Source: Sulfurimicrobium sp964384915 (GTDB taxonomy: Bacteria; Pseudomonadota; Gammaproteobacteria; Burkholderiales; Sulfuricellaceae). Taken from it: DNA of 64,000 nt. The notes beneath the pieces were generated by a model. It was not told where the DNA came from and did no database searches. It saw nothing but the letters and a program-made list of their open reading frames with translations. The first letter of the stretch is position 1; the number at the start of each line of letters is the position of its first letter. The position numbers and the translations under genes are program-made. Below are positions 52,705 through 61,444 of the stretch, one piece after another. The DNA lies in the NCBI GenBank assembly GCA_964384915.1, contig CAYLMA010000009.1:48243-112242 (forward strand). The letters run 5' to 3'.

Positions 52705-53817
52705 TTAGAAAATCCCCCAGCGCCGGTAAGACATCGCTTTCTTGACCCTGGAAACGGCCAGTTCCATGGCCGCGTCCCTGGGGAGCATGCCCTGCTTCGC
52801 GACCTTTTCCAGCACCTCCTCGCTGTTCTGACGCAATTTCTCGGCAATGGTTTCGAAGGCCGAGGCCTCGTTGGCGCCCTGGTATTCCATCGCGGCGCAG
52901 ATCACGCCGCCGGCATTGGCGATGAAGTCCGGCACGCACAGCACCCCGCGCGCATGCAGTATCCTTTCGGCGCCGGGGGTGAAAGGGATGTTCGCGCCCT
53001 GGATCACCAGCCGGGTTTTGAGGCGATTGACGTTGTCCTCGTGGATGACGTCCGGCCGGGCGGCGGGAATCCAGATGTCGCATTCGATATCGATCACCGC
53101 GTCGCGCTCGAGTTTCTCTCCCGAGGGATAATCGAGCACGCTCCTGCCTGCATCCTTGAGTTCACCCAGCAGCGCGACATCCAGGCCGGCGGGATCGTAA
53201 AGCGTGCCACAGGAATCCGCCGCGGCCACCAGGATGGCGCCCTTTGCCGCGAGGAAGCGGGCGGCATGCCGGCCCACCGCGCCGAAGCCCTGGATGGCGA
53301 CGCGCGCACCGGCCAGCGGAAAATCACAGTAGCGCAGCGCCTCATCCGCCACGTGGCTGATGCCCCAGCCGGTGGCGCCGATCTTGTCCAGCGGGATGCC
53401 GCCCAGTTCGCACGGCAGGCCCACGGCACGGCCGATCTCGTCCTTGACCCAGGCCATGCACTCCTCGTCGGTGCCCATGTCGGGGCCGAAGATGTATTCG
53501 TGCACGTCGCGCAAGGCGCAGGCCAGCCCCCTGACCAGGCGCTCCTTGTCGGCCCTGGGCATTTTCGGGTCGCCGTAGAGCACCGCCTTGCCGCCGCCGT
53601 GGGCGAGCCCGGCGGACGCATTTTTCAGGGTCATGGCGCGGGCGAGGCGGAAACACTCTTCCGTGCTGACGTCGGGCGCCATGCGCACCCCGCCGATGGA
53701 CGGCCCGGCGGCCACGTTGTCCACCACCAATACCGCCTTGAGGCCGAGCGAGGGCTCATGCACGTGTATGATTTTGGCCGGGCCCAGTTCGTCCGCGAAG
53801 CGAAACATGTTATCCAT
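52705..53817 (-). CDS. Glu/Leu/Phe/Val dehydrogenase
   Basis: NAD(P)-dependent amino acid dehydrogenase of 370 residues, nearer the length of leucine dehydrogenases than of bacterial glutamate dehydrogenases. The catalytic lysine lies in SAGLAHGGGKAVLYGD, and the nucleotide-binding motif is VAIQGFGAVGRHAARFL. DFIANAGGVICAAMEYQGAN is the conserved C-terminal block. It is upstream of the 2-oxoacid oxidoreductase operon, on the same strand, so 2-oxoacids it forms could feed that enzyme (inference). Confidence 0.9.
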   Translation of the reverse strand: MDNMFRFADELGPAKIIHVHEPSLGLKAVLVVDNVAAGPSIGGVRMAPDVSTEECFRLARAMTLKNASAGLAHGGGKAVLYGDPKMPRADKERLVRGLACALRDVHEYIFGPDMGTDEECMAWVKDEIGRAVGLPCELGGIPLDKIGATGWGISHVADEALRYCDFPLAGARVAIQGFGAVGRHAARFLAAKGAILVAAADSCGTLYDPAGLDVALLGELKDAGRSVLDYPSGEKLERDAVIDIECDIWIPAARPDVIHEDNVNRLKTRLVIQGANIPFTPGAERILHARGVLCVPDFIANAGGVICAAMEYQGANEASAFETIAEKLRQNSEEVLEKVAKQGMLPRDAAMELAVSRVKKAMSYRRWGIF

Positions 53818-53959
53818 TGCATGTGCCTCCTTTTTTGATGATTCTATGCCTGTTGAAACGGAATATCACGATGAATCGGCGAGCTTTTTCCTGCTCATCA
53901 TCACGTGGTGAAATTTGTGCAATACTTTGATTTGCGATCAATGGGGTAAGGCTCCAAAC

Positions 53960-55144
53960 ATGTCCAGAAATATCATCGTCACGCCATTCTCCTGCATCCC
54001 CGTGGAACAGCGGGGGGTGGAAATGTGCGAACACAAAGGCATTGGCCACCCCGACACCCTTGCCGACGGGGTATGCGAAGCAGCTTCCCGCGCGCTTTCG
54101 CTTGCCTATCTCAAGGCTTACGGCAAGATCCTGCACCACAACCTGGACAAGGGGCTGCTGGCGGCAGGCCGCAGCGCGCCGCGCTTCGGGGGAGGGGCAA
54201 TCGAGGAAAAGGCGCGTCTGATCATTTGCGGGCGGGCGACGCGTCCGGAACCCGCTTTCGACGTGCGCGAAATCGTGGAACAGGCCGCGCGGGGCTACCT
54301 GGAAACGCATCTGCAAGAGGCCGCGGCGGGGATCGCGATCAACACCCATATCCGCGAAGGCAGCGCCAATCTCAAGCAGGTCTTCGCGCGCAGCACCGGC
54401 ATCGCCCTGGCAAACGACACTTCCTTCGGCACGGGGTTTGCCCCCTACTCCCCGCTCGAGCAGAACGTCCTGGACCTTGCCGCAACCCTGCGCTCCAAGG
54501 CATTCAGGCTACAATTCCCCAGTGCCGGGGCCGACTTCAAGGTCATGGGCATGCGCGTGGAAAACCACGTCTCTTTCACCCTTGCGCTGGCATTCGTGGA
54601 CCGCCATGTGGCATGTGTCTCCGCTTACCGGCAGCACAAAGCCGATATCCTGGCCTACCTCGCACAGCAAATCGACCGGGGCGGCGCTTTGCAACTGAAC
54701 ACCCTGGATGACCCGGCCGCCACGGATGAAAGCGGCCTGTACCTGACCGTTTCCGGCTTGAGCTGTGAAATGGGCGACGATGGACAGGTGGGGCGCGGCA
54801 ACCGCACCAGCGGCTTGATCACGCCGTCACGCTCCATGTCTCTGGAGGCGGTCGCAGGAAAAAACCCGGTTTCCCATGTGGGCAAGCTCTACAACGTCCT
54901 GTCCATGCTGATGGCGCGGGATATCCACGCACGACTGAAGGAAGCGGAAGGCGTGTCGGTGCAGATCCTCTCCGCCATCGGCGCCCCGGTGGACCAACCC
55001 CAGGTCGCCGCGATAGAAATCCAGGCCAGCGGTGGGCTCAGCGAGCCTTTGCGGCTGGAGGCGGAAAAAATCGCCGGCGAATGGCTCGGAAATATCCCTA
55101 AGGTCACCACACTCATACTTGACCAATCGGCTTCCCTATACTAA
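53960..55144 (+). CDS. mat: S-adenosylmethionine synthetase, archaeal type
   Basis: Makes SAM from ATP and methionine. The 394-residue protein belongs to the archaeal MAT family (PF01941-type), not to bacterial MetK. Signature segments are CEHKGIGHPDTLADGVCEAA, GRGNRTSGLITPSRSMSLEA and SHVGKLYNVLSMLMA. I use the ATG at 53960 (MSRNIIVTPF); the frame is open 15 codons upstream without a better start. AAGG lies 8 bases before it. It is divergent from the dehydrogenase. Confidence 0.9.
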   Translation: MSRNIIVTPFSCIPVEQRGVEMCEHKGIGHPDTLADGVCEAASRALSLAYLKAYGKILHHNLDKGLLAAGRSAPRFGGGAIEEKARLIICGRATRPEPAFDVREIVEQAARGYLETHLQEAAAGIAINTHIREGSANLKQVFARSTGIALANDTSFGTGFAPYSPLEQNVLDLAATLRSKAFRLQFPSAGADFKVMGMRVENHVSFTLALAFVDRHVACVSAYRQHKADILAYLAQQIDRGGALQLNTLDDPAATDESGLYLTVSGLSCEMGDDGQVGRGNRTSGLITPSRSMSLEAVAGKNPVSHVGKLYNVLSMLMARDIHARLKEAEGVSVQILSAIGAPVDQPQVAAIEIQASGGLSEPLRLEAEKIAGEWLGNIPKVTTLILDQSASLY

Positions 55145-55303
55145 CCGCTAACCGCCGCTCAGCGGGCCTGATATGCCGCGCCGGGGCATGGGCAAACCCC
55201 CTTGATCTTTCCGGCACCTTCCCGCAGGAGCAGTTTAATTTCTTCCAAAGTGAACCTTGGCACGATTTTCCAATCGAATTTTTCTTTACATGAGGAGAAT
55301 CTG

Positions 55304-55786
55304 ATGTACCTCGACAAAATTCACTCATTTCAAACCGGCGTCAGCCTCGAAATTTCGACTGCTAAGATTCGCGCCCTGATTGCGGACGCAACGGAAAGAG
55401 AACGCTTCCTCGAACTTGTCCAGATAAAACGGCCGGAGGATGTCTACGCCTACCTGACCGTGACCGTTCACCAGGGCGCAGAAGCGCTGATAAAGAGGCG
55501 CAGCCGCTGGGCGCGCGAAATCAGGAATGACGTGCTGGCCGGCAAAGCGGTGCCCTATGAGCGCTTCACCAAGCTTTTCTGGCGCGACATCGACGAGGAA
55601 GACCCGGATGGCGACGAATGGCACAGGCATTTCGCCAGCGCAGGCTTTGCAGCAGAAATCGCCGGCTTGCTCGACAAAATCCGCTCTGCGCAAAGGGCCT
55701 TGCGCATGAGCAACGATGTTCTGATACGGATGAACTGGGATTTCCTGGGCAAGGTTATAATGCCCAAGGATCAACCGGCATTCTAG
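55304..55786 (+). CDS. Unknown soluble protein, 160 residues
   Basis: No family recognised. It begins MYLDKIHSFQTGVSLEISTA with a GAGGAG ribosome-binding site; an earlier in-frame start at 55202 lacks one. The chain is helical, with acidic and basic stretches (DIDEEDPDGDEWHRHF), no signal peptide and no membrane segment. It follows the SAM synthetase after 159 bases and may or may not be cotranscribed. Confidence 0.6.
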   Translation: MYLDKIHSFQTGVSLEISTAKIRALIADATERERFLELVQIKRPEDVYAYLTVTVHQGAEALIKRRSRWAREIRNDVLAGKAVPYERFTKLFWRDIDEEDPDGDEWHRHFASAGFAAEIAGLLDKIRSAQRALRMSNDVLIRMNWDFLGKVIMPKDQPAF

Positions 55787-55812
55787 TGCCGTGTAACACA
55801 TGTATCTTCGCA

Positions 55813-55936
55813 AACCAACCCCTCCAAACCTCCCCTTGTGCGAGCATCCGCTACGCGGATTGCCTGCTTGACCCACTTCAGGGGAGGCTTAAAGGTTTCC
55901 CCCCTGATTTAGGGGGAACTGAGGGGGGGGTTGATT
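55813..55936. repeat. Long intergenic element, 'TTGTCAGGGG' family, copy 2
   Basis: It contains aacccctccaaacctcccct at the left and ccacttcaggggaggctt in the middle, followed by tttcccccctgatttagggg and a terminal gagggggggttgattt. These are nested complementary stretches related to the element at 2041-2116. It lies between the 160-residue gene and the thioesterase gene. Confidence 0.6.
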
Positions 55937-56015
55937 TAAGGTGTTACATAGTCCTAGGGCACATCTTACATAAGAGGGCGCATCCAGGCGCTTCCCGGTA
56001 CGGGGAATTTTTTGC

Positions 56016-56429
56016 ATGAATCATTCATACGCTTTCGATGTGCGCCTGCACGACGTGGATCACGCCGGTGTAATGTTCTTCGCGCGCCTGTTTGTCCATG
56101 CGCATGATGCCTACGAGGCGTTCATGGCCCACCTTGGCCTGGATCTCTGCGCCCTGGTCCGCACCGGCGAGCGGCTGCCGATCGTGCATGCCAGCGCGGA
56201 TTATTTTCAACCGCTACGCCACGGCGAGCAGATCACTGTGGCCCTGGAAATCGAAGTCCTGGGTGAAACTTCATTTACCGTAGCTTATGTATTTCACAAT
56301 GCGGCGGGCATGCTTGCCAAAGTGCGCACCGTGCACGTTCACCTCGACCCCCACGCCAATATCGCGGCCACCTTGCATCCGACGCTGCGGCAAAGCCTCC
56401 TGCCCTATTGCAACACCCTGAACGTCTAA
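56016..56429 (+). CDS. Hotdog-fold acyl-CoA thioesterase
   Basis: Protein of 137 residues of the 4-hydroxybenzoyl-CoA thioesterase family. The active-site segment is RLHDVDHAGVMFFARLFVHAH, with the catalytic aspartate before HAG. HASADYFQPLRHGEQITVAL is also typical. It most resembles DHNA-CoA or 4-HB-CoA hydrolases, but the substrate is not determined. It lies just upstream of nosZ, on the same strand. Confidence 0.83.
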   Translation: MNHSYAFDVRLHDVDHAGVMFFARLFVHAHDAYEAFMAHLGLDLCALVRTGERLPIVHASADYFQPLRHGEQITVALEIEVLGETSFTVAYVFHNAAGMLAKVRTVHVHLDPHANIAATLHPTLRQSLLPYCNTLNV

Positions 56430-56476
56430 CTTTCTACCCGCAAATCAGCAGTTCACTACACGTATCACTTCATTTC

Positions 56477-56490
56477 TTGACCTGGATCAA
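56477..56490. promoter_or_regulatory. FNR/DNR-type box upstream of nosZ
   Basis: TTGAC-CTGG-ATCAA matches the consensus TTGAT-N4-ATCAA at nine of ten positions. It lies 106 bases before the nosZ ATG, and no other gene starts between. Such boxes mediate oxygen- or NO-dependent activation by FNR/DNR-family proteins. This suggests nosZ is switched on when oxygen is low (inference). Confidence 0.7.
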
Positions 56491-56595
56491 GGAGCAGGTG
56501 TTTAATGGCGAACATAATGCTGTGACAAATTGTCGCACCGCATTAGTGCCGCAGAACCGCCAAGAAGTTCAACTTAAAATATAAGGAGCCTAAAG

Positions 56596-58890
56596 ATGAA
56601 ACCGTTCAGTCTACGAACGACATCGCTGCTGGTTGCAGCAGGATTGGGGCTGGGGGCAGCAAGTAGCGCCTGGGCCGCTGAATCACTGCAGGATGTCATG
56701 AAGCGCAGGGGCCTGTCGCAACAGGATCTGCTGGCAGCATCCAAGACCTATGTGCCAACCGGCAAACGTGATGACTTCATTGCATTCAGCTCCGGCGGCC
56801 AAAGCGGCCAGGTGATCGTGTATGGCATTCCGTCCATGCGTATCCTGAAATACATCGGCGTGTTTACGCCTGAGCCATGGCAGGGCTACGGCTTCGACGA
56901 GAGCTCGAAGAAAGTGCTGGCTGGCGGCAACATCGACGGCAAATCCATCACTTGGGGCGACACCCACCACCCCGCCATTTCCGAAACCGATGGCAAATAT
57001 GACGGCCAGTTCCTGTTCATCAACGACAAGGCCAACCCTCGGCTGGCAGTGATCGACCTGCGCGACTTCGAAACCAAGCAGATCGTGGTCAACCCGATTT
57101 ACAAGTCGGAGCATGGTGGCGCATTTGTCACCCCGAATACCGAATACGTGATCGAAGCTGCACAGTATGCGACCCCCCTGGCAAACAAGAAATACGTCCC
57201 GCTCGAACGCTTCAACGAGGAATACCGTGGCGGCGTGACCTACTGGAAATTCGACCGCAAGGAAGGCCGTCTTGATCCGAGCAAGTCCTTCTCCCTCGAA
57301 TTGCCACCATATAGCCAGGATTTGTCTGACGCCGGCAAACTGGCTTCCGACGGCTGGTCCTTCACCAACTCCTTCTGTACCGAGCGTTACGTCGGCGGAA
57401 TCGAGAAAGGCCGCCCACCTTATGAAGCCGGTTGCTCCGCCAAGGACACTGACTACATGCACGTGATCAACTGGAAAAAAGCTGCCGAACTGGTAGCCCA
57501 AGGCAAGGCCAAGAAGATCAACGGCCACAACGTGCTGATGATGGAAACCTCGATCAAGGAAGGCATCCTGTTCCTGATTCCGGAACCGAAGAGCCCGCAC
57601 GGCGTTGACGTGACCCCGGACGGCAAGTTCATCACCGTCTCCGGCAAGTTGGACACCCACGTTTCCGTGTTCAGCTTCGAGAAAATCCAGGCAGCAATCA
57701 AGGCCGGCAAGTTCGAAAGCAAGGATCCCTACGGCATCCCCGTGATTGCCATGCAGGACGCTCTGCACAAGCAGGTTCAACTGGGTCTTGGCCCCTTGCA
57801 TACCCAGTATGATTCCAAGCAGTGCGTAGCCTACACCTCCCTGTATGTGGACTCCCAGGTTGCCAAGTGGAACTACTGCGAAGGCAAGGTGCTGGACAAG
57901 ATCTCCATTCACTACAACATCGGTCACCTCATGACCATGGAAGGCGATTCGGTTGATCCCAAGGGCCGTTACCTGGTTGCGCTGAACAAGCTGGCAATTG
58001 ACCGCTTCAACCCGGTGGGCCCGCTGCATCCGCAAAACCACCAGTTGATCGACATTGCCAACGACAAGATGCAGCTTCTGTACGACATGCCTCTGCCGCT
58101 GGGTGAGCCGCACTATTCCGTGGCGATCGATGCCAAAACCCTCAAGCCAGGTATCCGTTACAAAGTGGGTACCGACAGCCGTACCGACAAGCCGCATCCT
58201 GGCATGGTACGTGCCGGTGAAGAGAAGACCGTAAGGAAAGGCAACAAGGTCGAAGTATTCGGCACCTTGATCCGTTCGCACATCACACCTGAAACCATCG
58301 AGGTCGAAGTGGGCGATGAAGTCACGATCAACCTGACCAACCTCGAACGCGCCCAGGACGAAACCCACGGCTTCGCGGTAAGCACATACAACGTGCATGC
58401 CTCGATCGAACCGGGCAAGACCGTGTCGGTGAAGTTCAAGGCTGACAAGGAAGGCGTGTATCCTTACTACTGCACCGAGTTCTGCTCCGCGCTGCACCTG
58501 GAAATGCAGGGTTACCTGCTGGTCAAGCCCAAGGGCTACAAGGAAGTCAAGGTTGCTGACGCAAAAGCCGTTTACACCAAGGCTGACTACGACAAGCAGG
58601 TCAAGACCAACGTAGAAACCCAGGCCGTGATCGACAGCGTGGTAGGCTACATCACCAGCGTCAACTACAAGGACTTCCCGCCTGTAGTGGCCTTGGTTGA
58701 AGACGCAACCGACCAGCTCAACAAGGCCCAGGAAGCCAAGGTCAAGATGGAAGAGGCTGCCAAGAAGAGCGATTGGCAAAATGCAACCCTCTGGGCCGGC
58801 CAGTGGTGGCAGTACCAGGTCAAGGCTGCTGACATCGGCCTGCGCGCCAAGACATTCCTGGAACAGAATGGCGCCAAGAAAGTGAAATAA
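56596..58890 (+). CDS. nosZ: Nitrous oxide reductase, clade II (Sec-exported)
   Basis: Terminal reductase of denitrification, N2O to N2, in the periplasm. The 764-residue precursor starts with a Sec-type signal peptide (ending SSAWA, about residue 27) without twin arginines, a hallmark of clade II NosZ. The propeller domain follows (WGDTHHPAISETDG with copper histidines). The C-terminal CuA domain has YYCTEFCSALHLEMQGY (Cys at about 626 and 630, His and Met). A helical tail of about 110 residues extends beyond it. A strong AAGGAGC-type site precedes the ATG. Confidence 0.96.
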   Translation: MKPFSLRTTSLLVAAGLGLGAASSAWAAESLQDVMKRRGLSQQDLLAASKTYVPTGKRDDFIAFSSGGQSGQVIVYGIPSMRILKYIGVFTPEPWQGYGFDESSKKVLAGGNIDGKSITWGDTHHPAISETDGKYDGQFLFINDKANPRLAVIDLRDFETKQIVVNPIYKSEHGGAFVTPNTEYVIEAAQYATPLANKKYVPLERFNEEYRGGVTYWKFDRKEGRLDPSKSFSLELPPYSQDLSDAGKLASDGWSFTNSFCTERYVGGIEKGRPPYEAGCSAKDTDYMHVINWKKAAELVAQGKAKKINGHNVLMMETSIKEGILFLIPEPKSPHGVDVTPDGKFITVSGKLDTHVSVFSFEKIQAAIKAGKFESKDPYGIPVIAMQDALHKQVQLGLGPLHTQYDSKQCVAYTSLYVDSQVAKWNYCEGKVLDKISIHYNIGHLMTMEGDSVDPKGRYLVALNKLAIDRFNPVGPLHPQNHQLIDIANDKMQLLYDMPLPLGEPHYSVAIDAKTLKPGIRYKVGTDSRTDKPHPGMVRAGEEKTVRKGNKVEVFGTLIRSHITPETIEVEVGDEVTINLTNLERAQDETHGFAVSTYNVHASIEPGKTVSVKFKADKEGVYPYYCTEFCSALHLEMQGYLLVKPKGYKEVKVADAKAVYTKADYDKQVKTNVETQAVIDSVVGYITSVNYKDFPPVVALVEDATDQLNKAQEAKVKMEEAAKKSDWQNATLWAGQWWQYQVKAADIGLRAKTFLEQNGAKKVK

Positions 58891-58912
58891 GTAACAGGTA
58901 ATACCTGAAGCG

Positions 58913-58943
58913 ACGGGGAGCATTCTGCTCCCCGTTGTTTTTT
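58913..58943 (+). terminator. Rho-independent terminator after nosZ
   Basis: Perfect 10-base stem acggggagca/tgctccccgt with a 3-base loop, followed by tg and a run of six T. It lies 23 bases after the nosZ stop. It should end most nosZ transcripts, so the cytochrome and nosB-D-G-H genes need read-through or their own promoter. Confidence 0.9.
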
Positions 58944-59053
58944 CAGCTGCAGAATAGTTGATTCATGTCAATGTTTATGGCTTAACTCAGCTTTATTGTT
59001 TATAGTGTGGTTGTTATTGATTAAATATTTCCCTATTAAGGAGGAACGCTGCA

Positions 59054-59374
59054 ATGAAAATGAAGACCCTGATTACCCTATGTGCCCTGCCAATGGCGCT
59101 AGCCGCGGTGCCGGCCCATGCCCTGGATGGCGCCAAGCTGTACGCGGAGAAGACCTGCTCCGCCTGCCACGGCAAAGACGGAAAGAAAACGCTGATGCCT
59201 GACTATCCGAAAATTGCCGGGCAGAACGTCAATTATGTTGAAAAGCAAATGATGGACATCAAGAGCGGCGCGCGCGCCAACGGCAACAGCGCGGCCATGA
59301 AGGGCGTCATGGTCATCGTGAGCGACGAAGAGCTTAAAGCGATTGCTGAATATGTTTCAAAATTGAAACCTTAA
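59054..59374 (+). CDS. Small monohaem c-type cytochrome
   Basis: Periplasmic electron carrier of 106 residues. It has a signal peptide (residues 1-22, ending VPAHA), the haem motif CSACH, and a methionine ligand candidate in the C-terminal half (AAMKGVMVIVSDEELK). It belongs to the class I cytochrome c family. A strong AAGGAGG ribosome-binding site precedes it. Its position between nosZ and nosB/D suggests it donates electrons to NosZ (inference). Confidence 0.88.
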   Translation: MKMKTLITLCALPMALAAVPAHALDGAKLYAEKTCSACHGKDGKKTLMPDYPKIAGQNVNYVEKQMMDIKSGARANGNSAAMKGVMVIVSDEELKAIAEYVSKLKP

Positions 59375-59441
59375 GCTTCTGCTCTTGGGCATGCACATTC
59401 CCGTAATTACCGTTTAAACGTATTGAGAGAAAGGAATCCAA

Positions 59442-60173
59442 ATGAAAAAAAGCTTGGCAATAGCCATCGTGCTTGCACTGGCACCCACCATCGCACTGGC
59501 AGGCGCTCCCGCACCCAAAAAAGAGGGCATCGAAGGCAAGGCTTATGTATGGAACGCCCAGGAAGGCGAAAAAATCGAAGCGCTGCACAAGAAAGGCGAC
59601 GCCAAGGCTGGACAGGAAGCATATGAAATTTGCGGCGCCTGCCACCTGCCCTCCGGCGCAGGCCGCCCGGACGGCACCTTCCCGCAGCTGGCTGGTCAGC
59701 ACACCACCGTAGTCATCAAGCAGATGGCCGATATTCGTGCCGGTCTGCGCGACAACCCCACCATGTATCCATTTGCACAAACCCTGACCGATGCGCAGGA
59801 ATTGGCCGACGTTGCGGCTTATATCGAGAAGTTGTGCATCCCAACCGATCACGGCAAATATGAAGGCGCTGACGCCGCCATGCAGGTTGCCAAGGGCAAG
59901 GAACTCTATGAGAAGCAATGCCTGGAGTGCCATGGCAAGAACGGTGAAGGCAACAAGGAAAAATTCTTCCCCGTGATCGCCGGCCAGCATTACAAGTATC
60001 TGCTGCGCCAGATGACCGAAATCCGTGATGGGCATCGCCGCAATGCCAACCCCGACATGGTGAAGGTCATCAAGCCCTACACCAACGATCAGCTGGTGGC
60101 GATTTCGGCTTACCAGTCGAGCTTGAAGATGCCAGGTGCGATGTGCAAGGAAAGCAAAGGCAAGAAGAAGTAA
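59442..60173 (+). CDS. Dihaem c-type cytochrome (c553/c4-like)
   Basis: Periplasmic protein of 243 residues with a signal peptide ending ALAGA. Two cytochrome domains carry CGACH (around residue 65) and CLECH (around residue 165). Each is followed by AGQ motifs typical of cytochrome c4/c553-type carriers. It sits 67 bases after the monohaem cytochrome and may feed NosZ or another terminal acceptor. Confidence 0.88.
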   Translation: MKKSLAIAIVLALAPTIALAGAPAPKKEGIEGKAYVWNAQEGEKIEALHKKGDAKAGQEAYEICGACHLPSGAGRPDGTFPQLAGQHTTVVIKQMADIRAGLRDNPTMYPFAQTLTDAQELADVAAYIEKLCIPTDHGKYEGADAAMQVAKGKELYEKQCLECHGKNGEGNKEKFFPVIAGQHYKYLLRQMTEIRDGHRRNANPDMVKVIKPYTNDQLVAISAYQSSLKMPGAMCKESKGKKK

Positions 60174-60329
60174 TATCCACCTCGGGACGGAAGCGTAGCG
60201 CGCTTCCGCTCCCCCGTTGTCTGGAAGCTGCATTATAATCAGAGAAGGGATGCCGGCCTGCACGGCAATCTACTTCCACGGAGGCGAGGCGACCTGTTTT
60301 AACGCTTGAGGCCTAACGAGAGATATAAA

Positions 60330-61301
60330 ATGAACAGTCCGCAAAAACAGATGACGCAAGTCAGAATTTTAACCTTTATTGCCCTTGTTCTGATGATAGG
60401 GGCCTATTTCAGTCCGATCTGGTGGGTTTCGCTGACCGCCCCGAATTACCCCAAGGAAGCCTTCCCGGATGGCATCCGCATTCATTTCCACTTTGACGGC
60501 GTTTACAACGGCTGCAAAGCGCCTGCAGAATCCACACGGATGGCACAGGAGACGCTACAGATGGATCTTGGCGACGACCTCTCGCACCGCGATGGATCTT
60601 CTACCGGAAAGCAAGAGGTGGGCCTCGATTGCGTGCATGAAATGAACACCATCAACCACTATGTTGGCATGTACCCCATTCTCACCGGCTCCCCCGTGGA
60701 GCTCCGTCTATCAAAATTCATCTTCGGCTTCATGGCCGTGATGATGCTTGGATTCATGGTAGCGCAGCGCAAGGCACGCCTCGTTGTTCTGGGCGTGGGC
60801 TTTGCCGCCGTTAGCGCATGGATGGTAGCGGATCAGATCTTCATGGGCAATCTGGATAAATTTGCAGTGATTTACCATGATGCTGCGGCCACTTTCTTCA
60901 ACCAGCCGGAAGTATTGGCGAGATGGGTCGCCAATCTGAAAATGGCCACAAAAGTTGCGATAGGAGGACTGATTGCGGCCATGGCGGTCCTCGTGCTGGG
61001 GGTATGGAAAATCCGCAGCTTCTCCCTGGTTCTGGTTCTGGTTCCAGCACTGCTGCCAGTATTCTTTGTACTGGACTACGCCGGCTGGCTATGGTTCTTC
61101 GGCCACAACCTGCACCCCTGGGGCGCTTTCACCGTCAAGCCGTTCATGCCGACCGTATTTGGTGAAGGCAAGGTGGCTCAATTCAGCACCTATTCCTACC
61201 CCTACTACGGGTATGCAATGCTGGTGGGAAGCAGCGCCGCGTCATTGCTGGCCCTGCTGATTCGCCGCAAGCTGATGCGTGAACAGCCAGACGCCGACTA
61301 G
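60330..61301 (+). CDS. nosB: NosB-like membrane protein of the nos locus
   Basis: Membrane protein of 323 residues with five or six helices. The first is at about 10-30, followed by a periplasmic domain (FDGVYNGCKAPAESTRMAQE) and a helical bundle from about residue 125. It has no cofactor motif I can recognise. In clade II nos clusters a protein of this position (NosB) is conserved and of unknown function. I use the ATG at 60330; the frame is open 8 codons upstream. Confidence 0.7.
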   Translation: MNSPQKQMTQVRILTFIALVLMIGAYFSPIWWVSLTAPNYPKEAFPDGIRIHFHFDGVYNGCKAPAESTRMAQETLQMDLGDDLSHRDGSSTGKQEVGLDCVHEMNTINHYVGMYPILTGSPVELRLSKFIFGFMAVMMLGFMVAQRKARLVVLGVGFAAVSAWMVADQIFMGNLDKFAVIYHDAAATFFNQPEVLARWVANLKMATKVAIGGLIAAMAVLVLGVWKIRSFSLVLVLVPALLPVFFVLDYAGWLWFFGHNLHPWGAFTVKPFMPTVFGEGKVAQFSTYSYPYYGYAMLVGSSAASLLALLIRRKLMREQPDAD

Positions 61302-61316
61302 GCGAATCCAAAATGT

Positions 61317-61349
61317 CCCCGCCTGCCAGATTCTAACTGCCAGGCGGGG
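61317..61349. terminator. GC-rich hairpin between nosB-like gene and nosD
   Basis: Arms ccccgcctg (61317-61325) and caggcgggg (61341-61349) pair perfectly around a 15-base loop. No T run follows, so it may be a stabiliser or weak terminator. It lies 15 bases after the stop codon of the nosB-like gene. Confidence 0.45.
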
Positions 61350-61444
61350 ATGGACTCTATCCAGAATCTATTCCGAGTTTGAATCATGTCTACAGGCCAA
61401 TCCATTAGCAGAATTCACACCTTCAGCAAGGGGATGATCTAGCC

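Noticed and set aside
56683..58923. A 746-codon open frame on the minus strand, antisense to nosZ.
   Set aside because: It mirrors the codon use of nosZ; the plus-strand product has clear NosZ motifs, and the antisense product shows none.
59011..59039. A promoter (TTGTTA, 17 bases, TATTAA) for the monohaem cytochrome gene.
   Set aside because: The -10 element would overlap the AAGGAGG ribosome-binding site, so the transcript would start too close to the ATG.
60180..60215. A hairpin around ggaagcgtagcgcgcttcc after the dihaem cytochrome gene as a terminator.
   Set aside because: The stem is short and no T run follows it.
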